A stretch of 64,000 bases of DNA from Dokdonella sp. GTDB lineage: Bacteria > Pseudomonadota > Gammaproteobacteria > Xanthomonadales > Rhodanobacteraceae. Where the stretch lies: contig NZ_JAGIAG010000001.1 in the NCBI RefSeq assembly GCF_017744955.1, positions 1,169,865 to 1,233,864 of the forward strand, given 5' to 3'. A model generated the notes under the pieces. That model searched no databases. It had not been told where the DNA came from and was given only the letters and a program-made list of their open reading frames with translations. The position numbers and the translations under genes are program-made. This document shows positions 43,215 through 52,701 of this stretch, in pieces; position 1 is the stretch's first letter, and every line of letters begins with the position of its first letter.

Positions 43215-43951
43215 TCGCCCTCGCCGAGCAGCGTCACCGGCATGCTGAAGACGTAGCCTTCGTTGCGCACGGTCTTGATGTAGCTCTGTTCGCGCGCGCC
43301 GTCCTGCAGGCGCTGACGCAGGCGGCTGACGAGCAGGTCGATCGAGCGATCGAACAGCTCGGCGTCGCGACCCTGTGTGAGGTTCAGCAACTGATCGCGG
43401 TTCAGCACGCGATTGGGATGGTCGAGGAACACGCGCAGCAGACGGAACTCGGCGCCGCTGAGCGCGACCGCGGTGTCGTCGGGGTCGAGCAGGTGGCGGG
43501 CGGTGGTGTCCAGGCGCCAGCGTCCGAACGCGAGCAGGCGGCTGGTCTCGCTCACTTGCAGGTTCGGCGGCAGCATGCGCGTGCGCCGGATCACCGCCTT
43601 GATGCGCGCCAGCAGCTCGCGCGCGACGAACGGCTTGGTGACGTAGTCGTCGGCGCCCATTTCCAGGCCGATGATGCGATCGGTCTGGTCGTCGCGCGCG
43701 GTCAGCATCACCACCGGCACGGCGCGATGCTTGCCGGTGCGCAGATTGCGCGCCAGCGTCAGGCCGTCCTCGCCGGGCATCATCACGTCGAGCAGGATCA
43801 GGTCGATCGCCTGCGTGTCGAGCGTGGCGCGCATCTCGCGTCCGTCGGCGGCGGTGCTGGCGCGAAGACCGTTCTTGCGCAGGTAGTCGGCGACCATCTG
43901 CCGGATCTCGGTATCGTCGTCGACGACCAGGATGTGATCCACGTGTTCCAT
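43211..43951 (-). CDS. OmpR-family response regulator
   Basis: 246 residues: a receiver domain with acidic pocket D11/D12, phospho-accepting D55 (ILLDVMMPGEDG), the conserved lysine K106 (VTKPF), and a C-terminal winged-helix DNA-binding domain (LSGAEFRLLRVFLDHPNRVLNRDQLL, then SRLRQRL). Partner of the coupled histidine kinase. Targets may include the adjacent phytase-like gene, but nothing in the sequence proves this. Confidence 0.94.
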   Translation of the reverse strand: MEHVDHILVVDDDTEIRQMVADYLRKNGLRASTAADGREMRATLDTQAIDLILLDVMMPGEDGLTLARNLRTGKHRAVPVVMLTARDDQTDRIIGLEMGADDYVTKPFVARELLARIKAVIRRTRMLPPNLQVSETSRLLAFGRWRLDTTARHLLDPDDTAVALSGAEFRLLRVFLDHPNRVLNRDQLLNLTQGRDAELFDRSIDLLVSRLRQRLQDGAREQSYIKTVRNEGYVFSMPVTLLGEGE

Positions 43952-44031
43952 GCGTTTCCCGGAAGCGGAGCGGCGAGGGATTGTGCCACCGCGCCGGAGC
44001 GGCCCGACACGCGGGCGCTCCGGCGCGAGGT

Positions 44032-44550
44032 TCAGCGGGAGGCCAATGCCTGCCGGATGCGTTCGTCCATCACCTCGTAGGCGCCTTCGCCGTAGTGGCG
44101 ATAGACGATGCGGCCCTCGCGGTCGATCAGGTACGAGGCCGGCCAGTAGCGGTTGCCGTACGCTTCCCAGGTGCGATAGCCGTTGTCCTGCGCGACCGGG
44201 TACTCGATGCCGAAGCGTTCGATCGCGGCCTGCACCTTGGCGGGATCGTGCTCCTCCTCGTACTCGGGCGTGTGCACGCCGATCACCACCAGCCCCTGAT
44301 CGCGGTAGCGCCGGTACCACTCCTTCACGTGCGGCGTGACGTGGATGCAGTTGATGCACGAATAGGTCCAGAACTCCACCAGCACGACCTTGCCCTCGAG
44401 TTCGGCGAGGCTCAGCGGTGCGCTGTTGAACCAGCGGTCGATGCCGGTGAACTCCGGCGCCGCCACGACCGGTTCGGCGCGTGGCGTCGGCATGCCGACC
44501 ACCGCGACGGCGACGCACGTCGCCGCGGCAACGAGGATCGATTTCCACAT
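44032..44550 (-). CDS. Thioredoxin-like redoxin (TlpA/DipZ-type)
   Basis: Periplasmic 172-residue protein with an N-terminal signal/anchor helix and a thioredoxin fold. The redox motif is C65-I-N-C68 in FWTYSCINCIH, as in the C-terminal domain of DipZ proteins rather than the WCxxC of cytosolic thioredoxin. The segments VIGVHTPEYEEEHD and PASYLIDREGRIVYRHYGEG follow the family. Electron donor and target are unknown; a role in envelope thiol redox balance is plausible. Confidence 0.9.
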   Translation of the reverse strand: MWKSILVAAATCVAVAVVGMPTPRAEPVVAAPEFTGIDRWFNSAPLSLAELEGKVVLVEFWTYSCINCIHVTPHVKEWYRRYRDQGLVVIGVHTPEYEEEHDPAKVQAAIERFGIEYPVAQDNGYRTWEAYGNRYWPASYLIDREGRIVYRHYGEGAYEVMDERIRQALASR

Positions 44551-44699
44551 GACTCAGTCCTCCTTCGCAGATTCGATTTTGGATGGCTTCGCGCCGGTGG
44601 CTTCGAGCATGGCGCCGGTGCGCCTGGCGACCTGCGCCGGCGCGGGGCCGGCGAGGCACGGCGATGCTGCGAATGCGCGCGGGCGGATCACGGCGGATC

Positions 44700-45122
44700 T
44701 CAGACGACGACCAGTTCGACGTCGACGTGGCCGCGCGTCATGCGCGAGTACGGACAGGTGGCGTGGGCGGCTTCGACCAGCTGGCGCTTGATGTCTTCGT
44801 CGAGACCGGGCAGGTCGACGTTCAAGGTCACTGCGAGCTGATATTCGTCGCCGGCCGTCTTGCCCAGCGACACCTCGGCATCGACGGCGGCGTCCTGCGG
44901 CAGCCGCACCTTCAGCTTGCCGGCGGCGAGCTGCATCGCGCCGATGAAGCAGGCCGAGTAGCCGATGCCGAACAATTGTTCCGGATTGCTGCCGGCGCCG
45001 CCCGATCCCGGCGGGCTGAGCTTGACGTCGATCGCGCCGTCGTCGGATTGGCCGGAGCCGCTGCGACCTCCGGTGGTGCGGGTGCGCGCGGTGTAGAGAA
45101 TGGTTTCGAGGGAATGGTTCAT
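44700..45122 (-). CDS. ohr: Organic hydroperoxide resistance protein Ohr
   Basis: OsmC/Ohr-family thiol peroxidase of 140 residues that reduces organic and lipid hydroperoxides, typically using lipoylated proteins as reductants. The peroxidatic cysteine is C58 (GYSACFIGAMQ) and the resolving cysteine C123 (ATCPYSRMTRG); NPEQLFGIG is the family motif. Start at 45122 (GGAG upstream) gives the normal Ohr length; an upstream in-frame ATG at 45209 is rejected. No OhrR regulator gene is adjacent. Confidence 0.94.
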   Translation of the reverse strand: MNHSLETILYTARTRTTGGRSGSGQSDDGAIDVKLSPPGSGGAGSNPEQLFGIGYSACFIGAMQLAAGKLKVRLPQDAAVDAEVSLGKTAGDEYQLAVTLNVDLPGLDEDIKRQLVEAAHATCPYSRMTRGHVDVELVVV

Positions 45123-45284
45123 GGCGAGGACTCCAGTGCGTTGGGAGATGCTAGGGACCTGTTCGGACCCGTGCCGGGCGGCGGTGGCCGTGTGTTCCGG
45201 TGGCGCCATTTCGCGGTCGCGCGGTATCGCGCATGTGTCGTCCGCGGTGCCGCTTCGTCTGCCGGGGTAACCGAAGGCGGCGCG

Positions 45285-45300
45285 GATACATTTCGATACA
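45285..45300. promoter_or_regulatory. GATACA direct repeat in the ohr upstream region
   Basis: GATACA occurs at 45285-45290 and 45295-45300, ten bases apart, in an AT-rich patch between divergent ohr and the NTF2-like gene. One helical turn of spacing suggests a regulator or promoter element, but the repeat is short. Confidence 0.25.
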
Positions 45301-45420
45301 AAGGAAAAACGCTCGCTCGCGCTGCGCTATCGTGGCTTCGATCCGCTGCCCGGGAGTTGGGCGGGAATCCGGATCGCCGCGCGAGGCCGCCGTCGGCGAC
45401 ACGAAAGGCTCAGGAATCGC

Positions 45421-45861
45421 ATGAACCAGACTGCCGATCCGTTCCGCCGCGCGCTCGCCGCCTACGCCGCTGCGGCTCGCGCCAAGGACATCGAGGCGTT
45501 CCTCGCTCTCTACGACGAGGAGGTCGTCCTGTTCGATCTGTGGGGCAGTTGGTCGTTGCGTGGTATCGAGACCTGGCGCACAGCGGTGACGGACTGGTTC
45601 GGCTCGCTCGGCGATCAACTGCTGGTGGTGACCGCCGACGACGTCGAATCGCGCGTCGACGGCGACCTCGCCGTCGGTCACGCGATCCTCACCTACGCCG
45701 CGTTCTCCGCCGACGGGCGCGCGCTGCGTTCGCTCGACAATCGCATCACGATGGTTCTGAAGCGTTGCGGCGATGCCTGGAGGATCGTCCACGAGCACAC
45801 CTCGGCGCCGGTCGATCACGCGACGTCGAAGGCCGTGCTGAAGCGAGGTTCCATCAGCTGA
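45421..45861 (+). CDS. NTF2-like/DUF4440 protein
   Basis: A 146-residue protein with the SnoaL/NTF2-like cone fold: a first helix (FRRALAAYAAAARAKDIEAFLALY), the segment DEEVVLFDLWGSW and a final strand (AWRIVHEHTSAP). These proteins include ketosteroid-isomerase-like enzymes and calcium/calmodulin-kinase association-domain relatives. No catalytic residues can be assigned. It is divergent from ohr. Confidence 0.83.
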   Translation: MNQTADPFRRALAAYAAAARAKDIEAFLALYDEEVVLFDLWGSWSLRGIETWRTAVTDWFGSLGDQLLVVTADDVESRVDGDLAVGHAILTYAAFSADGRALRSLDNRITMVLKRCGDAWRIVHEHTSAPVDHATSKAVLKRGSIS

Positions 45862-46144
45862 TCGAGCGCGCCGAGATCGCGTCGTCGACGATCGCCGTTG
45901 TCGCGGTTCGCGGTGCGGCGAAGGCCTCGAGTGCCGTGACGTCGACGGCGTCCATGCGTTCGGTCGTGTCTTCGTCCCGGACGTTCCGCTTCCGGCGGCG
46001 TGTCGAGGAAGGAACGAAGGCCTTTGGAGTCCCGTTTCAAATGGCCGACGAAAAACCGAGTGGTTTATCAACCTTCAATGACCGATCCATTGCGGTCCGG
46101 AACCGTTTCCTGCAAATTATCCTATTGGCTGTGCGAGCACACTA

Positions 46145-47023
46145 ATGGAATGGAGCGACGTCCGAATATTTCTCGCGGTTGCACGCTGCGGTTCATTAGG
46201 CAGCGCAGCGCGCGTTCTGCGGCTGAGTCATCCCACGGTTGGACGACGACTACGCGCGTTGGAGGAGAAGATCGGTCAAGTTCTGTTTCAACGCCATAGC
46301 GAAGGCGTCGTTCTGACCAAGCCGGGCGAAGCCATCCTGCGGCTCGCTGAGGAAATGGAATCCAATGCCCTGGCGATACAGCGACGGCTCGTCGGCGCGC
46401 GCGGACAGTTCGAAGGCGAGCTGCGCATCTCTTCGGCCGGCTGGTTCGCCACCTACGCGTTGCCGCCGGTACTCAAGGAACTCTCGCTCCAGTATCCCGG
46501 TGTCGTGCCCAAGCTCATCGCCAGTCATCGTCCGTTCGACCTTTCGCGCGGCGAGGCGGACATCGCCTTTCGCGTCACCCGCTTCGACGAGCCGGACGTC
46601 GTGCAGCGCCGTCTGATGCGCATGACATACGGTCTGTACGCCCCCAAAAGCGTGCCGGATCCGAAGCTTGGCGACGGCGCCGGCTCCGCGCTGCTGCTCA
46701 TGGATACGTCGGAGTACGCCTATCCGGACGTGGACTGGGTTCAGGAAGTGCTGCCGCGCGCACGCGCCGTGTTCAGCAGCAACTGCCGCAGCCTGCAGGC
46801 GCGTCTGTGCGCGCAGGGCCTGGGCGTCGCCGTACTGCCGCGTCCGGTCGGCGACCAGACGCCGGGCCTGCGGCTGGTCGACCTCGGCATCGAGCCGCCC
46901 AGCCGCGATTTCTGGGTGGGCTATCACCGCGACTTGCGTCAGATAAAGCCCTTGCGGGCGATGCTCGACATCGCCCTGCGCCTCCTGGGCGGCATCGATC
47001 CTGCCGACCCCGAACATTCTTGA
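46145..47023 (+). CDS. LysR-family transcriptional regulator
   Basis: 292 residues with an N-terminal winged helix-turn-helix (residues 1-60: IFLAVARCGSLGSAARVL, then SHPTVGRRLRALEE) and a C-terminal periplasmic-binding-type effector domain. It resembles short LysR regulators acting near their own gene. The upstream 283 bases are AT-richer than average and may hold its promoter. No divergent target gene is adjacent; the NTF2-like gene lies in the same direction. Confidence 0.92.
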   Translation: MEWSDVRIFLAVARCGSLGSAARVLRLSHPTVGRRLRALEEKIGQVLFQRHSEGVVLTKPGEAILRLAEEMESNALAIQRRLVGARGQFEGELRISSAGWFATYALPPVLKELSLQYPGVVPKLIASHRPFDLSRGEADIAFRVTRFDEPDVVQRRLMRMTYGLYAPKSVPDPKLGDGAGSALLLMDTSEYAYPDVDWVQEVLPRARAVFSSNCRSLQARLCAQGLGVAVLPRPVGDQTPGLRLVDLGIEPPSRDFWVGYHRDLRQIKPLRAMLDIALRLLGGIDPADPEHS

Positions 47024-47589
47024 ACGGTAGCGGTACGGATATGTCAGTTCTCAAGACGGGGGTGCGATGCCTATTCTCGACCCCTCTCTCGTCTGGGGAT
47101 TGAAGCGTTTTCTTGAGCGCACCGAACCCTGAATGGTTCGGCAATAGCCGAGCCTTTTCGGAAGCGCGGAGTCTTGTTCGTCAGACGTCATTCGATTTGC
47201 GCTGAATAAGCGCGAATAAGGTTTTCTCGTCTGCAGAAAGTGGTTGTCGATCGGCTCGCATTCAAAGTCGAAAAGAATTACCGCTGAACGAAAAGATTCT
47301 GGGGATTATGGATAGCACTGTTCGGATTTTCCGCGTCGGAAGATGAGTACTGGCGTCCCCATGGATGCGTGGGTGGCGCTTTTTTCGTTTTTTGTTGTTC
47401 GCATGGGATGCATCGCTCGACGCGAGCGATGGCGGCGTGCCGGGAAGGTGGGGAATCCATCCTTCTCGATTGCACGCCGCAGATCGCCGACCTCCCCGAC
47501 GAGCGACGAGCAGCCGTTTCCGAGCCGGAGAACCTTCGACCAGGCGATCGTTCGCCAGGTGGTCCTGATTCCGTGAGAAGGAGGTCGCG
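47024..47589. other. Long AT-richer intergenic region before the DUF11 array
   Basis: A 566-base stretch with several short frames that lack ribosome binding sites. It is AT-richer over 47030-47300, consistent with promoter or regulatory DNA for the first DUF11 gene, whose own ribosome binding site (AAGGAGGTCGCG) is near perfect. I see no terminator or clear repeat. Confidence 0.45.
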
Positions 47590-50500
47590 ATGAATAGGCG
47601 TGAGCCGGATGGGGCAAATCGGAACGGGCCGAGCCCAGGCCGGGTCTTCGCTCGAGGGCTGTTGCTCCTGTTGCTGCTGGTCGGCGGCAGAAGCTACGCC
47701 GCCAGTTGCAACTATTCGGCACAGACCGCCATCGGCAAGTACGCCGGTGCCCTGTGCTTCTTCGATCTCAGCGACTACCGCGACGCCACCGCCTCGTCGG
47801 CGGCCGGACAGGACTTCACGTTGACGCTGCCGACCGGCGGCACGTTCTCGTTCAATCTCAAGCGCACCAACGGCACCGCTTCCGGCGGCGGTACGCCGAA
47901 CGCGCCGCTGGCGGCGGTGGCGATGCCGTCCTGGGGCGGCGCCTCGCTCGGCAACAACAACTGGTACGCCGGCGTGCCGGGCCGGCCGGTGCTGTACCAG
48001 TCGAGCAATCGCACCACCAGCATCCTGACCTTCAGCAACTTCGTCATCACCCGTCCCGACGGCACCTCGTTCCCGAACTTCGACTTCATCGCCATCGACG
48101 GCGAAACGACGTCCGCGCCGACGGAAAGCTTTTCGCTGCGCACCGACGGCTCGGCGTGGCGGGAGATCGATCGTTCCGGCAGCAACATCACCTATTCCGG
48201 CCTCGGGACGCAGGACGTCAGCTGGCGTTCGCCCGGCGGCAATGCGTCCGCACCGATCCTGCAGTCGCATTCGCCGACGCAAGTCGTCGCGACCCTCGTC
48301 GGCGGCGGCCGCCAGGGCATGTCCTTCGCGATCGCCGCGACCAGCCTGATCGTCGAGAAGACCGTCGCCGATCCGTACGGGACCGGCCTCGGTCGCGCCC
48401 GCGCCGGCGACCAGTTCGCGCTCGCCGTCACCAACACCAGCGGCGCGACGTTCGATCAGCAGGGCCAGGCGACGACCACCGGCAACGCCTCCGGAAAACA
48501 GACCGCGAAAGCGCGGGCGCTGATCTACTTCAGCGGCTCGGTCAACATCGGCGAGTCGATGGCCGCCGGCAGCACGTCGAACGTCGCCGCCTACGATCCG
48601 ACCACGACCTGCGTTTCGACCAGCGGCGAGACGACGAACCTGCCCGTCGATCAGCCGGGAGCATCGGTCGAGCTGACGACGCTCGATCCCCTGCATTTCG
48701 ACTTGGTCCGCTGCACGATCACCAACACGATCCCGCGGCCGCAGGTGTCGATCGACAAGAGTTCGAGCGCGGCTTCGGTGCCGCCGGGCGGAAGCCTCGC
48801 GTACACCATCACCGTCACCAACACCGGCGAGGTGCCGGCGGACGGAACCGTCGTCAGGGACGACGTCCCCGCCGGCATCAGCACGTTCAACTGGACGTGC
48901 GACGCCGAACACGGAGCGGTCTGCCCGAACGGCAGTGGCAGCGGCGCGATCAACGAAACGATCGCGACCTTGCCGCCCGGCGGCCGGATCGTCTATCGCA
49001 TCGACGCGATCGTCTCCTGGGATCCGCCGTCGAACATCGTCAACACGAGCACCGCCGATCCGCCGCACGGTGCCTGCTATCCGAACGACTCGGCGCCGCC
49101 GTGCGCAGCCACGGTCACCAATACGCCTGCTCCGGTCATTGGTATCGGCAAGCGTCTCGACTGCGATGGCAGCGGTGGCGGCGGAAGTAGCGGCGGCAGG
49201 GGCAGCGGCAGCGGCAACGGTTGTGGAGGAGGGGATGGAGGAGGTGGCGCCAGGGACGGCACTTCTTTCAACGGCGCGGCCACGGTCCAGGAAGGGGCCG
49301 TGCCGGGCTCGACGGTGACGTATTTCCTGGACGTCTACAACAACAGCAGCGTTGCTGCCGACGGCACCGTCGTCGACGATCCGATCGGGCCGGGATTGAC
49401 GACGCCGTTCACCTGGACCTGCGTCGCCTACGGCGGTGCGGTGTGTCCGAACGACAGCGGCAGCGGCGCGATCCACGAAACGCTGACGACGTTCCCGGCG
49501 TGGGGCTGGATCACCTACACGATCACGGCGACCGTCGATGCCAATCCACCCAATCCGATCGTCAATCGCGCGACCGCCGTCCCGCCGGCCGGCGGGGTCT
49601 GCAACAGCGGCATCGGCGGTCTTCTCCTGGGCGGCGAAGTCGAAGGTTCGACGCCTTGCGAGGCGAGCGTGGAAACACCGCCAGCTCCGCAAGTCGCCGT
49701 CTCCAAGAGCGCCGAACCGTCCGGAGCGCTGACGCCCGGCGGCACGGTCACCTACACGATCACGGCAAGCAACGGCGGCAGCGTCGACGCGCCGAATACG
49801 CACGTGGTCGACGAGTTCCCCGACGGCATCGCCGAGGCGACCTGGACCTGCACGGCCAGCGGCGGCGCGGTCTGTCCGGCCGACGACAGCGGCGGCACCG
49901 TGACGCCGCCGGCGACGATGCTGGACCAGACCATCGCCACGTTCCCGCCCGGCAGCGCGCTGACGTGGACGGTGACGGGAACCGTCAATCCGGATCCGCC
50001 GGCCCAGGTGGTCAACACCGTCAGTGCGACGCCGCCGGACGGCGGTGTCTGTCTGCCCGACAACACGCCGGCACCGTGCGACGCGACGGTGATGAATCCG
50101 CCGGGACCGATCGTCGACATCGCCAAGAGCGCGGACGCCGGCGTGGTGATTCCGGGCGGCACCGTCACCTACACCGTGACCGTGCGCAACACGGGCACGG
50201 TCGCGGCCGACGGCACCACGCTCGACGATCCATTGCCGACCGGCATCGCCGACGCGACCTGGACGTGCAGCGCCGAAGGCGGTGCGGTCTGTCCGGAGGC
50301 GAGCGGCACAGGCGCGGTCGCAGCGACGATCACGACATTCCCGCCCGGCGGTCGACTGGTCTACACGATCGTCGCCACCGTGGACGACAACCCGCCGTCG
50401 CCGTCCGTCGCCAACACCGCGACGATCACGCCGCCGGCAGGCGGCGTCTGCGACAGCAGCGCGCCTCGCCCATGCGATGCGACGACCGTGCTGCCGGTCG

Positions 50501-52557
50501 CGCCGCAGATCGAGCTGACCAAGACCTCCGAGCCGGCCGAGGCCATTCCGGGCGGCACGTTGACCTGGACCGTCACCGTGACCAATACCGGCCAGGCCGA
50601 CGCGGCGGGCACCCTGATCGACGATCCGGTGCCGAGCGGCATCGATTCGGCCAGCGTCTCCTGGAGCTGCGTGGCCAGCGGCGGCGCCGTCTGCCCGAAC
50701 GCGAGCGGCAGCGGCGGACTCAACGAGAGCGTCGACACGTTCCCGCCCGGCGGCCGGCTCGTCTACACGATCACTGCGATCGTTCCGGCCGAACCGCCGA
50801 CGACGATCCACAACATCGCCGCGGCGACGCCGCCGGGCGAAGGCCGCTGCATGCCGGGCAACACGCTGCCGCCGTGCCATGCGGACACGGCGACGCCGAG
50901 TGCGGCGAACGTCAGCCTGGCCAAGGCGGTCGCGGACGCGTCCGGCGACGGCGTGGCCGAGCCCGGCGAGACGCTGACCTACACGATCGTGCTGAGCAAC
51001 AGCGGCGGCGCCGCCGCGGTCGACTACGGTGTGACCGATCCGCTCGATGCGAACACGACCTTCGTCTCGGCGAGCGACGGCGGTGTACTGTCCGGCGGCA
51101 CGGTGACGTGGTCCGGCCTGAGCGTCCCGGCCGGCGGCACGCTGACGCTGACTCTGGTCGTCACCGTCAACGATCCGATTCCGTCCGGCGTCGCGCAGAT
51201 CGCGAACCTGGCCTACGTCACCGGCGAGACACCTCCGGATTGCTCGGTCACGCCGCGCCCCGCCGGATGCACGGCGATTCCGACGATCGGCGCGGTCGAG
51301 ATCGCCAAGTCCGTCGTCGACGCCAGCGGCAACGGCGTGGCCGAACCCGGCGAGACGCTGACCTACACGATCACGCTGACCAATCGCGGCGGCAGCGACG
51401 TGACCGGCTACGGCCTGCTCGATCCGCTCGACGCGCACACGACCTTCGTTTCCGCGAGCGACGGCGGTGCCTTGTCCGGCAGCACGGTGAGCTGGTCCGG
51501 CCTCGACATACCGGCCGGCGCTTCGTTGAGCCTGACCGTCGTGGTCACCGTCAATACGCCGCTGCCGCCGGGCGTCACGCAGATCGGCAATCTCGCCTAC
51601 CAGGAAGGCACGGTGCCGCCGGACTGTTCGGCCGTGCCGATGCCGACGTCGTGCACATCGATTCCGACGCCCGGCGCGATCGCGATCGCCAAGAGCGTCG
51701 TCGATGCGAACGGCGACGGCTACGCCGAAGCCGGGGAACAACTGGTCTACACGATCGAGTTGACCAATGTCGGCGGCAGCGAGGTGACCGACTACGGCGT
51801 GACCGATCCGCTCGATGCGAACACGACCTTCGTCTCCGCGAGCGACGGCGGCCTGCACTCGGGCGGTATCGTCACCTGGAGCGGACTCACCATCGCGGCC
51901 GGCGGAAGCCTCACGCTCAACGTCGTCGTCACGGTGAATTCGCCGATACCCGCCGACGTCACGCAGATCTTCAATCTCGCCTACGCCAGCGGCGATGCGC
52001 CGCCGGACTGCACGGCGATGCCGCGCCCGGCGAACTGCACCGACATCTTCACGATCCAGTTCCCGGCGCACGTGACCATCGCCAAGAGCGCGAGCAGCGA
52101 CGATCTGGCGCCCGGCGCGCACGTCGTCTACACCGTGACGGTACGCAACGTCGGCGGTAGTGCGGCGACGAATGTCGTCGTCTCCGATCCGATCCCGGCC
52201 GGCATCGACGCGTTCGCGTGGACCTGCGCGGCGAGCGGCGGAGCGGCGTGTCCGAATGCCGCCGGCAGCGGTGCGCTGGCGGAAACGATCGCGAACCTGC
52301 CGGGTGGTGGAGAGCTCGTCTACACCATCGACGCGACGATCGCGGCGGACCCGCCGGCGAGCGTCGTCAATACGGCCGGCGTCACGCTGCCGGACGGCAC
52401 CTGCTCGCCGTGCTCGTCGACGGTCGTCGGCCAGGTGCAGGTGCCGTCGCAGATCCGTCCGGTTCCCGTCGCCGATCGGTGGGCGCTGTGGTTGCTCGCG
52501 CTGCTGCTGGCGGGCTTCGCCGGCCATGGGCTCGTGGCGAGGAGGCGCCGATGCTGA
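47590..52557 (+). CDS. Giant DUF11-repeat surface protein 1 with IPTL-like C-terminus
   Basis: 1,655 residues with a signal peptide (LLLLLLLVGGRSYAA). Residues about 40-380 form a unique N-terminal domain (choice-of-anchor-like). Nine Ig-like DUF11 repeats follow, recognisable by openings such as VSIDKSSSAAS, VAVSKSAEPSG, VDIAKSADAG, IELTKTSEPAE and three VSLAKAVADASGDGVAEPGE-type units. A Gly/Ser-rich insert (about residue 525-550) interrupts the second repeat. The C-terminus PVPVADRWALWLLALLLAGF, then RRRRC, has the hydrophobic helix plus basic tail of IPTL-CTERM sorting signals. Likely a surface adhesin or matrix protein. A paralogue follows directly. Confidence 0.88.
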   Translation: MNRREPDGANRNGPSPGRVFARGLLLLLLLVGGRSYAASCNYSAQTAIGKYAGALCFFDLSDYRDATASSAAGQDFTLTLPTGGTFSFNLKRTNGTASGGGTPNAPLAAVAMPSWGGASLGNNNWYAGVPGRPVLYQSSNRTTSILTFSNFVITRPDGTSFPNFDFIAIDGETTSAPTESFSLRTDGSAWREIDRSGSNITYSGLGTQDVSWRSPGGNASAPILQSHSPTQVVATLVGGGRQGMSFAIAATSLIVEKTVADPYGTGLGRARAGDQFALAVTNTSGATFDQQGQATTTGNASGKQTAKARALIYFSGSVNIGESMAAGSTSNVAAYDPTTTCVSTSGETTNLPVDQPGASVELTTLDPLHFDLVRCTITNTIPRPQVSIDKSSSAASVPPGGSLAYTITVTNTGEVPADGTVVRDDVPAGISTFNWTCDAEHGAVCPNGSGSGAINETIATLPPGGRIVYRIDAIVSWDPPSNIVNTSTADPPHGACYPNDSAPPCAATVTNTPAPVIGIGKRLDCDGSGGGGSSGGRGSGSGNGCGGGDGGGGARDGTSFNGAATVQEGAVPGSTVTYFLDVYNNSSVAADGTVVDDPIGPGLTTPFTWTCVAYGGAVCPNDSGSGAIHETLTTFPAWGWITYTITATVDANPPNPIVNRATAVPPAGGVCNSGIGGLLLGGEVEGSTPCEASVETPPAPQVAVSKSAEPSGALTPGGTVTYTITASNGGSVDAPNTHVVDEFPDGIAEATWTCTASGGAVCPADDSGGTVTPPATMLDQTIATFPPGSALTWTVTGTVNPDPPAQVVNTVSATPPDGGVCLPDNTPAPCDATVMNPPGPIVDIAKSADAGVVIPGGTVTYTVTVRNTGTVAADGTTLDDPLPTGIADATWTCSAEGGAVCPEASGTGAVAATITTFPPGGRLVYTIVATVDDNPPSPSVANTATITPPAGGVCDSSAPRPCDATTVLPVAPQIELTKTSEPAEAIPGGTLTWTVTVTNTGQADAAGTLIDDPVPSGIDSASVSWSCVASGGAVCPNASGSGGLNESVDTFPPGGRLVYTITAIVPAEPPTTIHNIAAATPPGEGRCMPGNTLPPCHADTATPSAANVSLAKAVADASGDGVAEPGETLTYTIVLSNSGGAAAVDYGVTDPLDANTTFVSASDGGVLSGGTVTWSGLSVPAGGTLTLTLVVTVNDPIPSGVAQIANLAYVTGETPPDCSVTPRPAGCTAIPTIGAVEIAKSVVDASGNGVAEPGETLTYTITLTNRGGSDVTGYGLLDPLDAHTTFVSASDGGALSGSTVSWSGLDIPAGASLSLTVVVTVNTPLPPGVTQIGNLAYQEGTVPPDCSAVPMPTSCTSIPTPGAIAIAKSVVDANGDGYAEAGEQLVYTIELTNVGGSEVTDYGVTDPLDANTTFVSASDGGLHSGGIVTWSGLTIAAGGSLTLNVVVTVNSPIPADVTQIFNLAYASGDAPPDCTAMPRPANCTDIFTIQFPAHVTIAKSASSDDLAPGAHVVYTVTVRNVGGSAATNVVVSDPIPAGIDAFAWTCAASGGAACPNAAGSGALAETIANLPGGGELVYTIDATIAADPPASVVNTAGVTLPDGTCSPCSSTVVGQVQVPSQIRPVPVADRWALWLLALLLAGFAGHGLVARRRRC
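48745..52557 (+). repeat. Tandem DUF11 gene duplication, left copy
   Basis: This stretch is closely repeated at 52888-56655. The offset is 4,143 bases at the left end, about 4,095 in the middle and 4,098 at the right end, the difference corresponding to a shorter Gly-rich insert in the second copy. Long near-identical blocks occur, for example around 49,850-50,160 versus 53,945-54,255. This indicates a relatively recent tandem duplication or ongoing gene conversion. Confidence 0.75.
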
Positions 52558-52701
52558 GGCGCGTGAAGCGGTCCCATTCGCGCGAGCCGGGAGGGTTCGT
52601 CGGTCGCGCAGAGCGCAGGTCGTGCGCTGGCCTTCGGTTTCCACGGTTTTCCGCGGGCGACGCTTGTCGGTTCGTCCCGTCTCTTGCGAGGGGAGGTCGC
52701 A

